From Acidibrevibacterium fodinaquatile (GTDB lineage Bacteria > Pseudomonadota > Alphaproteobacteria > Acetobacterales > Acetobacteraceae), in assembly GCF_003352165.1 (NCBI RefSeq), contig NZ_CP029176.1, forward strand, positions 3,541,501 to 3,605,500: 64,000 nt of DNA. The letters are read 5' to 3'. Within the stretch, counting starts at the first letter, position 1. Each line of letters starts with the position of its first letter. Positions 42,696 to 51,853 of the stretch are shown in pieces. The notes under the pieces are model-generated. The model had not been told where the DNA came from, ran no database searches, and was given only the letters and a program-made list of their open reading frames with translations. Made by a program: the position numbers and the translations under genes.

Positions 42696-43871
42696 TCAAC
42701 CGCCTTCGCGCCCGGCCGCACCCTCGACGCTCGCCGCGTGCACCGCGACATGCTCGCCCTCGGCCAGCCGTGATTGCCCGTTCACCACCACCGTCTCACC
42801 GGCGCTGAGCCCTTGCGTTATCGCCGCGATCCCATCACGCTCCAGCGTCTCGGCCACCTTGCGCACCGTCGCCGTCTGATCGGGCTTGACGACGAAGACG
42901 AATAAGCCATCGGCGCCGCGCTCGACCGCCGCTTCTGGCACGGTGACGACGTTTTTCAGAACACCGATCTCGACGCGCGCGGTAATGTATTGGCCGGGCC
43001 AGAGATGATTATCGGCATTGGCGAACTGGGCCTTGAGTTTGATCGTCCCGGTGGTGGTGTCGATTTGGTTGTCCGGGGTCAGCAGCACCCCGGCCGACAG
43101 CAAGCGATGGCCATCCGAGCTATAAGCGCGCACCGGCACTGGCCCGCGCGCCAGCGCATCCATCACCCGCGGCAGATTAGTCTCCGGCAAGGTGAAAACG
43201 GCGGTGATCGGCTGGACCTGCGTCACGCTGATCAGCCCGCCGCTCTGGTTCGCGGTGATCAAATTGCCGGGATCGATCAGGCGCAAGCCGACACGGCCAT
43301 CGACCGGCGAGGTGATGTGAGCAAAGGAAAGATTGAGCGCCGCCTGCTCGATCGCCGCCTCGTCGGCTTGGATCGAGGCGCGCAATGCGCCAACCGTCCC
43401 CTGCTGGTCATCGACATTCTGCCAGGATTGGAATTCATGCTTGGCGAGCACTTTGTAGCGCTCGAAATCACGCTCGGCGGCGACGAGATTGGCCTCGTCG
43501 CGGGCCTTTGCCGCGCGCGCCTGATCGAGCGCCGCCTGAAACGGCCTTGGATCGATCACCGCCAGGAGATCGCCCTTTTTCACCATCTGCCCTTCGGCGA
43601 CGTTGACGCTCTGCAGATAGCCGGTCACCTGGGCCCGGACGGTGACGGCATAGAGCGCCTGGACATTGCCGATGCCGACCAGCTCCTCCGGCACGTCCGC
43701 CACCGCGGCTTGCGCCGTCACCACCGGCACCGCGAAGGGGGCGGGCGGCGGCGCCGCACGCGCGGCCGGCTCGCGCGCCATCATGCCAGCGCCGAAGGCG
43801 AACGCGGCGATGGCGCCCGCGGCCAGGGCGGCGGTATGCCAGCGGCGAAAGCGGGGATGGCGAATGGTCAT
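42696..43871 (-). CDS. RND efflux periplasmic adaptor (MdtA-like)
   Basis: A 391-residue membrane-fusion protein. An N-terminal hydrophobic anchor is residues 18-38 (ALAAGAIAAFAFGAGMM). The lipoyl halves are VRAQVTGYLQSVNVAEGQMV and the later SFAHITSPVDGRVGLRLID. The alpha-hairpin lies between them, and the beta-barrel follows with DNQIDTTTGTIKLKAQFAN. It links the RND pump to an outer-membrane channel. It is the first gene of the two-gene operon. Confidence 0.93.
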   Translation of the reverse strand: MTIRHPRFRRWHTAALAAGAIAAFAFGAGMMAREPAARAAPPPAPFAVPVVTAQAAVADVPEELVGIGNVQALYAVTVRAQVTGYLQSVNVAEGQMVKKGDLLAVIDPRPFQAALDQARAAKARDEANLVAAERDFERYKVLAKHEFQSWQNVDDQQGTVGALRASIQADEAAIEQAALNLSFAHITSPVDGRVGLRLIDPGNLITANQSGGLISVTQVQPITAVFTLPETNLPRVMDALARGPVPVRAYSSDGHRLLSAGVLLTPDNQIDTTTGTIKLKAQFANADNHLWPGQYITARVEIGVLKNVVTVPEAAVERGADGLFVFVVKPDQTATVRKVAETLERDGIAAITQGLSAGETVVVNGQSRLAEGEHVAVHAASVEGAAGREGG

Positions 43872-43981
43872 GCGGCGGACCCCGAAGCGAAAAAGGAACA
43901 ACAGCGTGCCATATCATATCCCAGCCGGCAAAATCCGAGCGCCGCCAGCGATAACATCCCCGCGATCGGGGGCGGCGGCGC

Positions 43982-45568
43982 TCAGAATTCGAGCGTCGCC
44001 GCCTGGCGCACCAGCGGCAGCCGGCGCACCGCGTCCAGAACCGGCTCCGGGACATCCTCATCGACCGAAACCAGGCAGATCGCATCGCCGCCGGCGCTGG
44101 CGCGGCCGAGATGGAAGGTCGCGATATTGATCCCGGCCTCGGCAAGCAGGGCGCCAAAGCGGCCGATGAAGCCGGGCCGATCCTCGTTCGTCACATAAAG
44201 CATGTGCGGCGAGAAATCCGCCTCGACCTGGATGCCCTTGATTTCGACGAGCCGCGGCTTGGCGCCAGCGAACAGCGTGCCGGCGACGCTCCGCTCATGC
44301 TCATCGGTCTCGACCGTGACCCGCACCAGGGTCTGATATTCGCTCGGCCGATCGAGCACCGTCTCGGCGATATCGAGGCCGCGTTCGCGCGCCAACACCG
44401 GCGCGTTCACCATGTTGACGCCGGCGAACATCGGCGAGAGCAGCCCGGCCAGCGCCGCCGCGGTCAGCGGCTTGTGATTGAGTGCTGCCGCCTGCCCCTC
44501 ATACTCGATGGTGATACGGCGCAAGACCCCTTCACGTGCCTGCGTGAGCTGGCCGGCGAAAGCACCGAGCTGGCGGCAAAGTTCCATATAAGGCTTGAGC
44601 CGCGGCGCATCCTCGGCCGAGACCGAGGGCATGTTGATCGCGTTGGTAACAGCCCCGGTAAGCAGGAAATCGCTCATCTGTTCTGCAACCTGCAACGCGA
44701 CATTCTCCTGCGCCTCCGAGGTCGCGGCGCCGAGATGCGGCGTGCAGACGACGTTCTCGAGCGCGAAAAGCGGATTTTCCGTCGCCGGCTCGACCGCGAA
44801 CACGTCAAGCGCGGCGCCGGCGACATGGCCTGCGCGGAGCGCGTCATAGAGCGCCGCCTCGTCGATCAGGCCGCCGCGCGCGCAATTGATGATGCGCACG
44901 CCACGCTTGGTTTTGGCGAGAGCGGCGCGCGAGAGAATGTCGCGCGTCTCCTCGGTGAGCGGGGTGTGCAGCGTGATGATATCGGCGCGCGCGAGCAGAT
45001 CGGCGAGCGCGACCTTCTCGACCCCGAGCGCGAGCGCCCGTTCCTCGCTCAAGAAGGGATCATAGGCGATCACCTTCATCTTGAGGCCGATCGCGCGGTC
45101 GGCGACGATCGAGCCGATATTGCCGCAGCCGATCAGCCCGAGGGTTTTGGCAAACAGCTCGACGCCCATGAAGCGGTTCTTTTCCCACTTCCCGGCCTTG
45201 GTCGATTGCGTCGCCTCGGGGATCTGGCGGGCGAGCGCGAACATCAGCGCGATCGCGTGCTCGGCGGTGGTGATCGCGTTGCCGTTGGGGGTGTTCATCA
45301 CCACGACGCCGCGCGCCGTCGCCGCCTTGACATCGACATTGTCGACGCCAATCCCGGCGCGGCCAACCACTTTCAGATGGGTCGCGGCCTCGAGCAACTC
45401 CTTGGTAACCTTGGTCGCCGAGCGGATCGCAAGCCCGTCATAGGGCGCGATGATGGCGCGCAATTCGCTCGGCGTAAGCCCTGGGCGGAGATCGACCTCG
45501 AAACCACGGGCGCGGAAAATATCGACGGCGGCGGGCGAAAGCTTATCGCTGATCAGGATTTTCGGCAT
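43982..45568 (-). CDS. serA: D-3-phosphoglycerate dehydrogenase
   Basis: A 528-residue long-form SerA: substrate domain, NAD domain, allosteric-substrate-binding domain and C-terminal ACT domain. VVGRAGIGVDNVDVKAAT, LGLIGCGNIGSIVADRA (NAD motif) and INCARGGLIDEAALYDAL are conserved, with catalytic His in TPHLGAATSEAQ. It makes phosphohydroxypyruvate, the first step of serine synthesis. The start MPKILISDKL is five bases after the serC stop, forming the usual alphaproteobacterial serC-serA operon. The ACT domain (MLYVTNEDRPGFIGRFGALL) suggests serine feedback. Confidence 0.96.
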   Translation of the reverse strand: MPKILISDKLSPAAVDIFRARGFEVDLRPGLTPSELRAIIAPYDGLAIRSATKVTKELLEAATHLKVVGRAGIGVDNVDVKAATARGVVVMNTPNGNAITTAEHAIALMFALARQIPEATQSTKAGKWEKNRFMGVELFAKTLGLIGCGNIGSIVADRAIGLKMKVIAYDPFLSEERALALGVEKVALADLLARADIITLHTPLTEETRDILSRAALAKTKRGVRIINCARGGLIDEAALYDALRAGHVAGAALDVFAVEPATENPLFALENVVCTPHLGAATSEAQENVALQVAEQMSDFLLTGAVTNAINMPSVSAEDAPRLKPYMELCRQLGAFAGQLTQAREGVLRRITIEYEGQAAALNHKPLTAAALAGLLSPMFAGVNMVNAPVLARERGLDIAETVLDRPSEYQTLVRVTVETDEHERSVAGTLFAGAKPRLVEIKGIQVEADFSPHMLYVTNEDRPGFIGRFGALLAEAGINIATFHLGRASAGGDAICLVSVDEDVPEPVLDAVRRLPLVRQAATLEF

Positions 45569-45573
45569 CTCGG

Positions 45574-46758
45574 TCACTCCGCGGCGGCGTTGGCGTATTG
45601 GGCGCTGATTGCGGCCTCGGCCCAGTCGAGCCAAGGCAGAAGCGCCGCGATGTCACTCGGTTCCACCGTCGCCCCGGCCCAGATGCGCAACCCCGGCGGC
45701 GCGTCGCGATAGCTTGCGATATCAAAGGCAACCCCCTCGGCTTCGAGGAGGGCGGCGATTTTCTTCGCCGCCTCGGCCTGTGCCGCCGGCGCGAGCGCCC
45801 GGAACCACGGCGCCTTGATCGCGAGACAAATCGAGGTGCATGAGCGGGTGCGCGCATCGCGGGCGAGGAATTCCGCCCAATGGCTGCCCTCGACCCAGGC
45901 GGCGACCGTGGCAAGACTGGCCTCGGCGCGGGCGATCAAGGCCGGCAAGCCGCCGATCCGCTCCGCCCAACGCAAGCCATCGAGCGCGTCCTCGACCCCG
46001 AGCATGCTCGGGGTATTGATGGTCTCGCCCTGAAACACCCCCTCGATCAGTTTTCCCCCTTTGGTGAGGCGGAAAATCTTCGGCAACGGCCAGGGCGGCT
46101 GATAGGTCTCGAGCCGCGCGACCGCACGCGGCGAGAGCGCCAGCATGCCATGCGCGCCTTCGCCGCCCAAAACTTTCTGCCACGACCAGGTGACGACATC
46201 GAGCTTGTCCCAAGCAAGCCGCATCGCGAACGCCGCCGAGGTCGCGTCACAAATCGCGAGCCCCTCACGGTCGGCGGCGATCCAATCGGCATCGGGAACG
46301 CGAACCCCCGAAGTGGTGCCGTTCCAGGTGAACACCACGTCATGGGTGGGATCAACCGCAGCGAGATCGGGCAGCTCGCCATAGGGGGCTGCCAGCACGC
46401 GGGCATCGCGAAGCTTGAGCTGCTTGACGATATCATTGGCCCAGCCTTCGGAAAAACTCTCGAACGCCAGGACATCGACCGGGCGGGCACCAAGCAGCGA
46501 CCAGAGCGCGAGTTCCACAGCACCGGTATCGGACGCGGGAACAATCCCGAGCCGCCAATCTTCCGGCATGCCGAGCAGCGCCCGCGAACGGGTGATGACC
46601 TCAGCCAGCCGCGCTTTCGGCAATTTCGCGCGATGGCTCCGCCCCAGCATCGCACCGTCTAGGGCGGCGAGCGAATAGCCGGGGCGCTTGGCGCAGGGGC
46701 CGGAGGAAAAATGAGGGTTGGCCGGGCGCAATGCCGGCTTGGAGGCGTGCTGTGCCAT
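45574..46758 (-). CDS. serC: Phosphoserine aminotransferase
   Basis: A 394-residue PLP enzyme of the alphaproteobacterial SerC branch, beginning [20 protein letters not shown]. The PLP-lysine is in [15 protein letters not shown], and [16 protein letters not shown] and [15 protein letters not shown] are family motifs. It converts phosphohydroxypyruvate to phosphoserine using glutamate. The frame is open for 219 bases upstream, but that stretch carries the structured leader and an intergenic repeat, so the ATG at 46758 is used. Confidence 0.95.
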   Translation of the reverse strand: MAQHASKPALRPANPHFSSGPCAKRPGYSLAALDGAMLGRSHRAKLPKARLAEVITRSRALLGMPEDWRLGIVPASDTGAVELALWSLLGARPVDVLAFESFSEGWANDIVKQLKLRDARVLAAPYGELPDLAAVDPTHDVVFTWNGTTSGVRVPDADWIAADREGLAICDATSAAFAMRLAWDKLDVVTWSWQKVLGGEGAHGMLALSPRAVARLETYQPPWPLPKIFRLTKGGKLIEGVFQGETINTPSMLGVEDALDGLRWAERIGGLPALIARAEASLATVAAWVEGSHWAEFLARDARTRSCTSICLAIKAPWFRALAPAAQAEAAKKIAALLEAEGVAFDIASYRDAPPGLRIWAGATVEPSDIAALLPWLDWAEAAISAQYANAAAE

Positions 46759-46850
46759 CTCTGGCTCTCCCTTGCAGAAGAGAAGCGCCCCGGTGGGGGG
46801 GCGTGACCCGGGAACGGTTTTAGTTGCGGCGCAGCAAACAGGCAAGGGGA
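46759..46850 (-). promoter_or_regulatory. Structured serC leader, candidate serC RNA motif
   Basis: Two hairpins precede serC on the minus strand. One is CGCCCC-CCCAC-CGGGGCG at about 46784-46802. The other, CUCUUC-UGCAAG-GGAGAG at 46765-46782, buries the GGAG ribosome site. The serC motif is a conserved RNA known from 5' ends of alphaproteobacterial serC genes; position and form fit, but identity to the published consensus is not verified here. Confidence 0.5.
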
Positions 46851-46905
46851 AAAAATCGCCTGCCGGGGTTATCGCATCTGAACGGTTGATAAATTTTAGA
46901 AGAAT

Positions 46906-46983
46906 CTTCTTTTTCTGAAGAAAAAGAAGCAAAAAGACTTTTATCCTGGTTCCTCGGAGCGGCAGCGCCGTAGGCACTGCCGC
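46906..46983. repeat. Composite intergenic element: A/T hairpin plus GC hairpin
   Basis: A 10-bp stem CTTCTTTTTC / GAAAAAGAAG at 46906-46929, then CAAAAAGACTT. A GC hairpin GCGGCAGCGCC / GGCACTGCCGC follows at 46959-46983, then CAATAGAAAAAGTTTC. It has the same layout as 7345-7462. It separates the HD-GYP gene (ending at 47003) from the serC leader and probably terminates the former. Confidence 0.8.
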
Positions 46984-47002
46984 AATAGAAAAAGTTTCTT
47001 TA

Positions 47003-47596
47003 TTAACTCGCGAAGGCGGCTTGAAACAGGCCCGGGGCGGCGGCCAGCACGGCCAGCAGTGCGGGATCGAACTGGCCGGAATGGAGCCCTTCCCCCGCCG
47101 GTATGCCGTTCAGCAGCGAATAGCAGGTCGCCTCATGCGACAGCGGCGCTTTATAAGTGCGTTCCTCGCGCAGGGCGGCATAGACGTCGCAGAGCGCGAC
47201 CAGCCGCGCCGCCGGCGGGATCGCCTCACCGCGGAGGCCATGCGGATAGCCCGACCCATCCCAGCGCTCGTGATGCGACAGCGCGACCTCCGCCGCCAGC
47301 CGCAATCGCGGCTCGCCCGAGGCCACCAATATGTCATGGCCATGTTCGGTATGGCGCCGAACAAGCACGTATTCCTCCGCCGAAAGCCGCCCAGGCTTCT
47401 CAAGCACGGCATCAGGCACCACGAGCTTGCCGACATCGTGCAGCTCAGCGGCATCGCGATAGGCGGCGCAGGTGGCGGGAGGAAGGCCCAGATGTTCCGA
47501 GAGCGCGAACGCGAGCGCGCCCACGCGCTGCTCATGCACGAAGGTTTCGCGCAAGCGGAGTTCCGAGAGCCGCCGCAATGCTGCTTTCGTGTTCAT
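47003..47596 (-). CDS. Stand-alone HD-GYP domain phosphodiesterase
   Basis: A 197-residue protein with the HD metal motif ([20 protein letters not shown]) and the GYP motif ([20 protein letters not shown]). HD-GYP proteins hydrolyse cyclic-di-GMP, which controls motility and biofilm formation. No receiver or sensor domain is attached, so the signal input is unknown. The start is probably ATG at 47596; a TTG seven codons upstream is also open. It is divergent from ftsK. Confidence 0.88.
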   Translation of the reverse strand: MNTKAALRRLSELRLRETFVHEQRVGALAFALSEHLGLPPATCAAYRDAAELHDVGKLVVPDAVLEKPGRLSAEEYVLVRRHTEHGHDILVASGEPRLRLAAEVALSHHERWDGSGYPHGLRGEAIPPAARLVALCDVYAALREERTYKAPLSHEATCYSLLNGIPAGEGLHSGQFDPALLAVLAAAPGLFQAAFAS

Positions 47597-47765
47597 CGTA
47601 TCCGCCTGGTAAGCCAAACCCTTCTCATCTCATACTCTACCGGGGTGCTGCGCCGCCGCGCAAGCACCAGGATGGCGTTCGGGCCATACGCGCCTTTGGG
47701 AAAGGTGATTTTCCTCCAATCGGTTCTGATGTAGTATTGGGTGATGATCTCAAGGATTCCTGGTC

Positions 47766-50210
47766 ATGGCCACCACCGCCTCGCCGCGTGAACTCCTCGG
47801 GCGCGACGCCCGCAAGCCCGACCGATCGGGGCGGGGGCGCGCCGGCGAGCGTCTCACGACGCCGCGGCTGCAAGGGCTGATCGGCCGGCGGCTCGGCGAA
47901 CTCGGCGGCCTGGCCCTCGCGCTCGCCGGTGTCACGCTGCTGGTCGCGCTCGCCTCCTATGCCCCGGACGACCCTTCGCTCGACACCGCGGCGCGGGTTG
48001 CCGTGCATAATCTCGCGGGGCCCATCGGGGCGATCCTTGCCGATCTATTGCTGCAATTCCTCGGCCTCGCCGGGGCGCTGCCGGCGCTGGCCCTGCTCGC
48101 CTGGGCCTGGCGGCTGGCGGCGCATCGCGGTCTCGCGGTGGCGCCGCTGCGGCTCGCGGCCTTGATCGTGGCGTTGCCGGTGCTGGCCGGGCTTCTCGCC
48201 GCCATCCCGCTGCCGGCTGCCTGGCCGAGCCCGGCCGGTCTCGGCGGCGCCATCGGCAGTCTCGTCGCCGCGACCGCGCTCGCTGCCGGGCGCGGCCTGC
48301 TCGGCACACTCGGCGCGGTCATCGTCGTCGCGCTCGGAAGTGCTCTTGCGGCAAGCCTCGTTTTGCTCGGCTTCGGCCTCTCTTTCGCGGAATGGCGGGC
48401 GGCCGGTGGCGGCGTGATTCGCATCGCCGGCGGCAGCGTCCGCCATGGGCGCAACGGGGCTGGTTGGGTCGCTCGCGTGTGGCGGCAGGCCAAGGCGCGG
48501 CTCGCGCCGATTCTCGGACGCGATCTGCTCACCCCGCCGCCGGAAAGTTTCGCCGGCGCTGCCCAAGCGGCGGCGCCGCCCACCGTCTCCGCGCCGCCCC
48601 CCGCTGAGCAAACGCCGCCGCGCGCCCGAATCATTGCGCCGCCCCGCCGACCGGCGCCGGCGCCGCGGCAAGAAACCCTGCCGCTCCCTCAATCCGGCTG
48701 GCAATTCCCCTCGCTCAGCCTCCTCAAGCCGGCGCCGACGCGCGCCGCCGTTGGCCCCGGCGCCGATGCGCTCGAAGCCAATGCCCGGCTTTTAGAAAGC
48801 GTGCTCGCCGATTACGGTGTCCAAGGCACGATCCGCGACATCCGGCCAGGGCCGGTGGTGACACTCTATGAGCTGGAACCGGCGCCCGGCATCCGCAGCG
48901 CCCGCGTGATCGGCCTTGCCGACGATATCGCGCGCAGCCTCTCGGTGATCGCGGTGCGCATCGCGACCGTGCCCGGGCGCAATGTCATCGGCATCGAAGT
49001 GCCCAACGCCGTGCGCGAGACGGTTTATCTCAGCGAATTGCTGGCCAGCGACGCCTGGCACAAGCAGCCGGGGCGCCTTTCGCTCGCGCTCGGCAAGGAT
49101 ATCAGTGGCGCGCCGGTGATCGCCGATCTCGCGCGCATGCCGCATCTGCTGATCGCCGGCACCACCGGCTCGGGCAAATCGGTCGGCGTCAACGCGATGA
49201 TCCTGAGCCTGCTTTATCGCCTCTCGCCCGATCAATGCCGGCTGATCATGATCGACCCCAAGATGCTCGAACTCTCGGTCTATCAGGGTATTCCACACCT
49301 GATGGCGCCGGTGGTGACGGAGCCGGCGAAGGCGGTAACGGCGCTGAAATGGACGGTGCGCGAGATGGAACGCCGCTATCGCGCCATGAGCCAGCTCGGG
49401 GTGCGCAATATCGGCGGCTATAACGAGCGGGTCGCGGAAGCGCGCGAGCGTGGCGAGGTGGTGACGCGGCGGGTACAGACCGGCTTCGATGCCGAAACCG
49501 GCCGCGCCGTCTACGAAGATCAGCCGCTGGCGCTCGAGCCGCTGCCCTTCATCGTCGTCGTCATCGATGAGATGGCCGACCTCATGATGGTCGCCGGCAA
49601 GGAGATCGAAGCGGCGGTCCAACGCCTCGCCCAGATGGCGCGCGCCGCCGGCATTCATGTCATCATGGCAACCCAGCGGCCCTCGGTCGACGTCATCACC
49701 GGCACCATCAAAGCCAATTTCCCGACCCGGATCAGCTTCCAGGTGATCAGCAAATTCGACAGCCGCACCATCCTCGGCGAGCAGGGGGCCGAGCAACTCC
49801 TCGGCCAGGGCGACATGCTCTACATGATGGGCGGCGGGCGCATCACCCGCACCCACGGCCCCTTCGTCACCGATCGCGAGGTCGAGGATGTCGTTGCCTT
49901 CCTCAGAAGCCAGGGCGAGCCGGCCTATCTCGAGGAAGTGACCGAAGCCGAGGAAGGGGATGCCGGCGGGAGCGGCGGCGGCGGATTTGGCGGGCTCGGC
50001 AGCGGCGATGGCGAGATGAGCCTTTTCGACCAAGCGGTCGATCTCGTCGCGCGCGAGGGGAAGGCCTCGACCTCCTTCATCCAGCGCCATCTCCAGATCG
50101 GCTATAACCGCGCCGCCAAGCTGATCGAGCAGATGGAGAAAGAAGGCATCGTCAGCGCCGCCAACCATGTCGGCAAACGCGAAGTGCTGGCGCGCCGGCC
50201 GGACGAGTGA
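47766..50210 (+). CDS. ftsK: DNA translocase FtsK
   Basis: An 814-residue septal DNA pump. Residues about 45-215 hold four membrane segments (LALALAGVTLLVALASYAP and following). A Pro/Ala-rich linker follows to about 320. The motor has Walker A IAGTTGSGKSVGVNAMILSL and Walker B IVVVIDEMADLMMVAGKEIE. The C-terminal winged-helix gamma domain (ASTSFIQRHLQIGYNRAAK) reads KOPS-type polarity sequences. It resolves chromosome dimers with XerCD at division. The linker is short, as is usual in alphaproteobacteria. Confidence 0.96.
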   Translation: MATTASPRELLGRDARKPDRSGRGRAGERLTTPRLQGLIGRRLGELGGLALALAGVTLLVALASYAPDDPSLDTAARVAVHNLAGPIGAILADLLLQFLGLAGALPALALLAWAWRLAAHRGLAVAPLRLAALIVALPVLAGLLAAIPLPAAWPSPAGLGGAIGSLVAATALAAGRGLLGTLGAVIVVALGSALAASLVLLGFGLSFAEWRAAGGGVIRIAGGSVRHGRNGAGWVARVWRQAKARLAPILGRDLLTPPPESFAGAAQAAAPPTVSAPPPAEQTPPRARIIAPPRRPAPAPRQETLPLPQSGWQFPSLSLLKPAPTRAAVGPGADALEANARLLESVLADYGVQGTIRDIRPGPVVTLYELEPAPGIRSARVIGLADDIARSLSVIAVRIATVPGRNVIGIEVPNAVRETVYLSELLASDAWHKQPGRLSLALGKDISGAPVIADLARMPHLLIAGTTGSGKSVGVNAMILSLLYRLSPDQCRLIMIDPKMLELSVYQGIPHLMAPVVTEPAKAVTALKWTVREMERRYRAMSQLGVRNIGGYNERVAEARERGEVVTRRVQTGFDAETGRAVYEDQPLALEPLPFIVVVIDEMADLMMVAGKEIEAAVQRLAQMARAAGIHVIMATQRPSVDVITGTIKANFPTRISFQVISKFDSRTILGEQGAEQLLGQGDMLYMMGGGRITRTHGPFVTDREVEDVVAFLRSQGEPAYLEEVTEAEEGDAGGSGGGGFGGLGSGDGEMSLFDQAVDLVAREGKASTSFIQRHLQIGYNRAAKLIEQMEKEGIVSAANHVGKREVLARRPDE

Positions 50211-50215
50211 GCGCG

Positions 50216-50764
50216 TTACTCTTCCAGTTCCGAATCCCAGTAGAGAAAATCGACCCACGTGTGATGCACCTGCTCGCGCGCGAGCGGGGCAGCGGCGTGG
50301 GCGAGTTCGCGCCGGCTCGGCCGGTAGGGGCGGCGGAGCAGATGCATCCCGGCCTCGCGCGGGGTGCGGTTGGCCTTGCCGAGATTGCAGCGCGAACAGG
50401 CGGTGACGACATTCTCCCACGTCGTCCGCCCACCGCGCGAGCGCGGCACGACATGATCGAAGGTGAGTTCGCTCGAGGCAAATTCCTCGGCGCAGTATTG
50501 GCAGCGCCAGCGGTCGCGACAATAAATGTTGAAGCGGGTGAAGGCGGGGTAGCCGTCGAGATGGAGATAGCGTTTGAGGGCGACGACACTCGGCACCCGC
50601 ATCGCGCGGCTCGGCGAGCGGATGACATCGTCATATTCGGCGACCAGATTGACCCGTTGCAAAACCAGGGCGCTGACGGCGTCTTTCCAGTGCCAGGAAG
50701 AAAGCGGAAACCGCGAGAGCGGGCGGAAATCGGCGTTCAGAACCAGGGTTTGGAGATCGTTCAT
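50216..50764 (-). CDS. HNH endonuclease family protein
   Basis: A 182-residue protein starting MNDLQTLVLNADFRPLSRFP, a form conserved across alphaproteobacteria. The zinc/HNH core is CQYCAEEFASSELTFDHVVP, then SRGGRTTWENVVTACSRCN, with paired CxxC motifs. The tail WVDFLYWDSELEE is also conserved. Function is unproven; it is a chromosomal housekeeping-type nuclease rather than a mobile one. Open frame extends upstream, but that stretch (50765-51008) has no family resemblance and contains a 9-bp hairpin at 50812-50834 (ACGCCCTTG / CAAGGGCGT). Confidence 0.88.
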   Translation of the reverse strand: MNDLQTLVLNADFRPLSRFPLSSWHWKDAVSALVLQRVNLVAEYDDVIRSPSRAMRVPSVVALKRYLHLDGYPAFTRFNIYCRDRWRCQYCAEEFASSELTFDHVVPRSRGGRTTWENVVTACSRCNLGKANRTPREAGMHLLRRPYRPSRRELAHAAAPLAREQVHHTWVDFLYWDSELEE

Positions 50765-51026
50765 CACCGCCCCGGTCGAAGCCCCAGGAACCTTCGTTTG
50801 AAGAGCGGCCGACGCCCTTGCCACGCAAGGGCGTTCAGATTCGGCGAGAGATCCCATCCGTCTCGGGGCAAATGCGGCTCCTGCTCGGGTAGCGCGCAAT
50901 CCCTGGGGGAACTTCCTCGTCCGGCCCGCCAGCACTTGTGCGCCGCGAAGTCTCGCCCCCCTTATCGCAGAGCCGGCGCGGCGCCGCAACCCCGCGGGCA
51001 GCGCCGTCATGGAACTATCATCGCAC

Positions 51027-51842
51027 ATGATCACGACCCGCTTCGCCCCCTCGCCCACCGGCCCGCTCCATCTCGGCCATGCTTACGCCGCGCTTTTTGC
51101 CGAACGCCAGGCGCGCGCGGCGGGCGGGCGATTTCTGCTCCGCATCGAGGATATCGACGAAACCCGCTGCCGGCCGGAATTCACACAGGCGATTCTCGAT
51201 GACCTCGCTTGGCTCGGCCTCGTCTGGGACGAGCCTCCCCGCGTGCAATCGGCGCATTTCGACGCGTATCGCAGCGTGCTCGATCGGCTGGCGGCGCGCG
51301 GGCTGCTTTATCCCTGTTTTTGCACCCGCGCCGACATCGCCCGCGCAAGCCGCGGCCAGACGCCGGACGGCGCGCCGCTCTATCCCGGCACCTGCCGCGC
51401 GCGCTCTGCCGAGCACCGGCAAGCGCTTCTCGCCGCCGGCACGCCGCACGCCTTCCGCCTCGACATGGCCGGAGCGCTCGCCGCCTGCCCCGGGCCGCTC
51501 CACTACCACGAAGCCGGCCACGGCTGCGTTCTCTGCCATCCCGAACGCTTCGGCGACGTTGTGCTCGGGCGGAAAGAGTGCCCGGCGAGCTACCACCTTG
51601 CGGTAACCCATGATGACGCCATCCAGGGCGTGACTCTGGTGACACGCGGCGAGGATCTGCGCGCGGCGACCGATCTCCATCGCCTGTTACAGGCGCTGAT
51701 GGGCTGGCCGGCGCCGCAATACGCCCATCACCGCCTGATCCGTGATGCCAGCGGCGTGCGGCTCGCCAAATCTGCGGGCGCCGCGGGCTTGCGCACCCTC
51801 GGCCTCACGCCGGGAGAGATCCGCGCGCGCCTCGGGTTCTGA
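51027..51842 (+). CDS. gluQ: Glutamyl-Q tRNA(Asp) synthetase
   Basis: A 271-residue paralogue of the GluRS catalytic core that puts glutamate on queuosine 34 of tRNA-Asp. TRFAPSPTGPLHLGHAYAAL holds the HIGH-like motif, and RIEDIDETRC and GVRLAKSAGA (KMSKS equivalent) follow. The four zinc ligands are CFC, CRA and CVLC-type positions (YPCFCTRADIA, YPGTCRARS). There is no anticodon-binding domain. An ATG 18 bases upstream (51009) is also possible; neither has a clear ribosome site. Confidence 0.93.
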   Translation: MITTRFAPSPTGPLHLGHAYAALFAERQARAAGGRFLLRIEDIDETRCRPEFTQAILDDLAWLGLVWDEPPRVQSAHFDAYRSVLDRLAARGLLYPCFCTRADIARASRGQTPDGAPLYPGTCRARSAEHRQALLAAGTPHAFRLDMAGALAACPGPLHYHEAGHGCVLCHPERFGDVVLGRKECPASYHLAVTHDDAIQGVTLVTRGEDLRAATDLHRLLQALMGWPAPQYAHHRLIRDASGVRLAKSAGAAGLRTLGLTPGEIRARLGF

Positions 51843-51853
51843 GCCGCACCCGG

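Noticed and set aside
50765-51058. N-terminal extension of the HNH protein to 51058
   Set aside because: The added residues overlap gluQ and match nothing. The conserved start MNDLQTLVLNADF begins at 50764.
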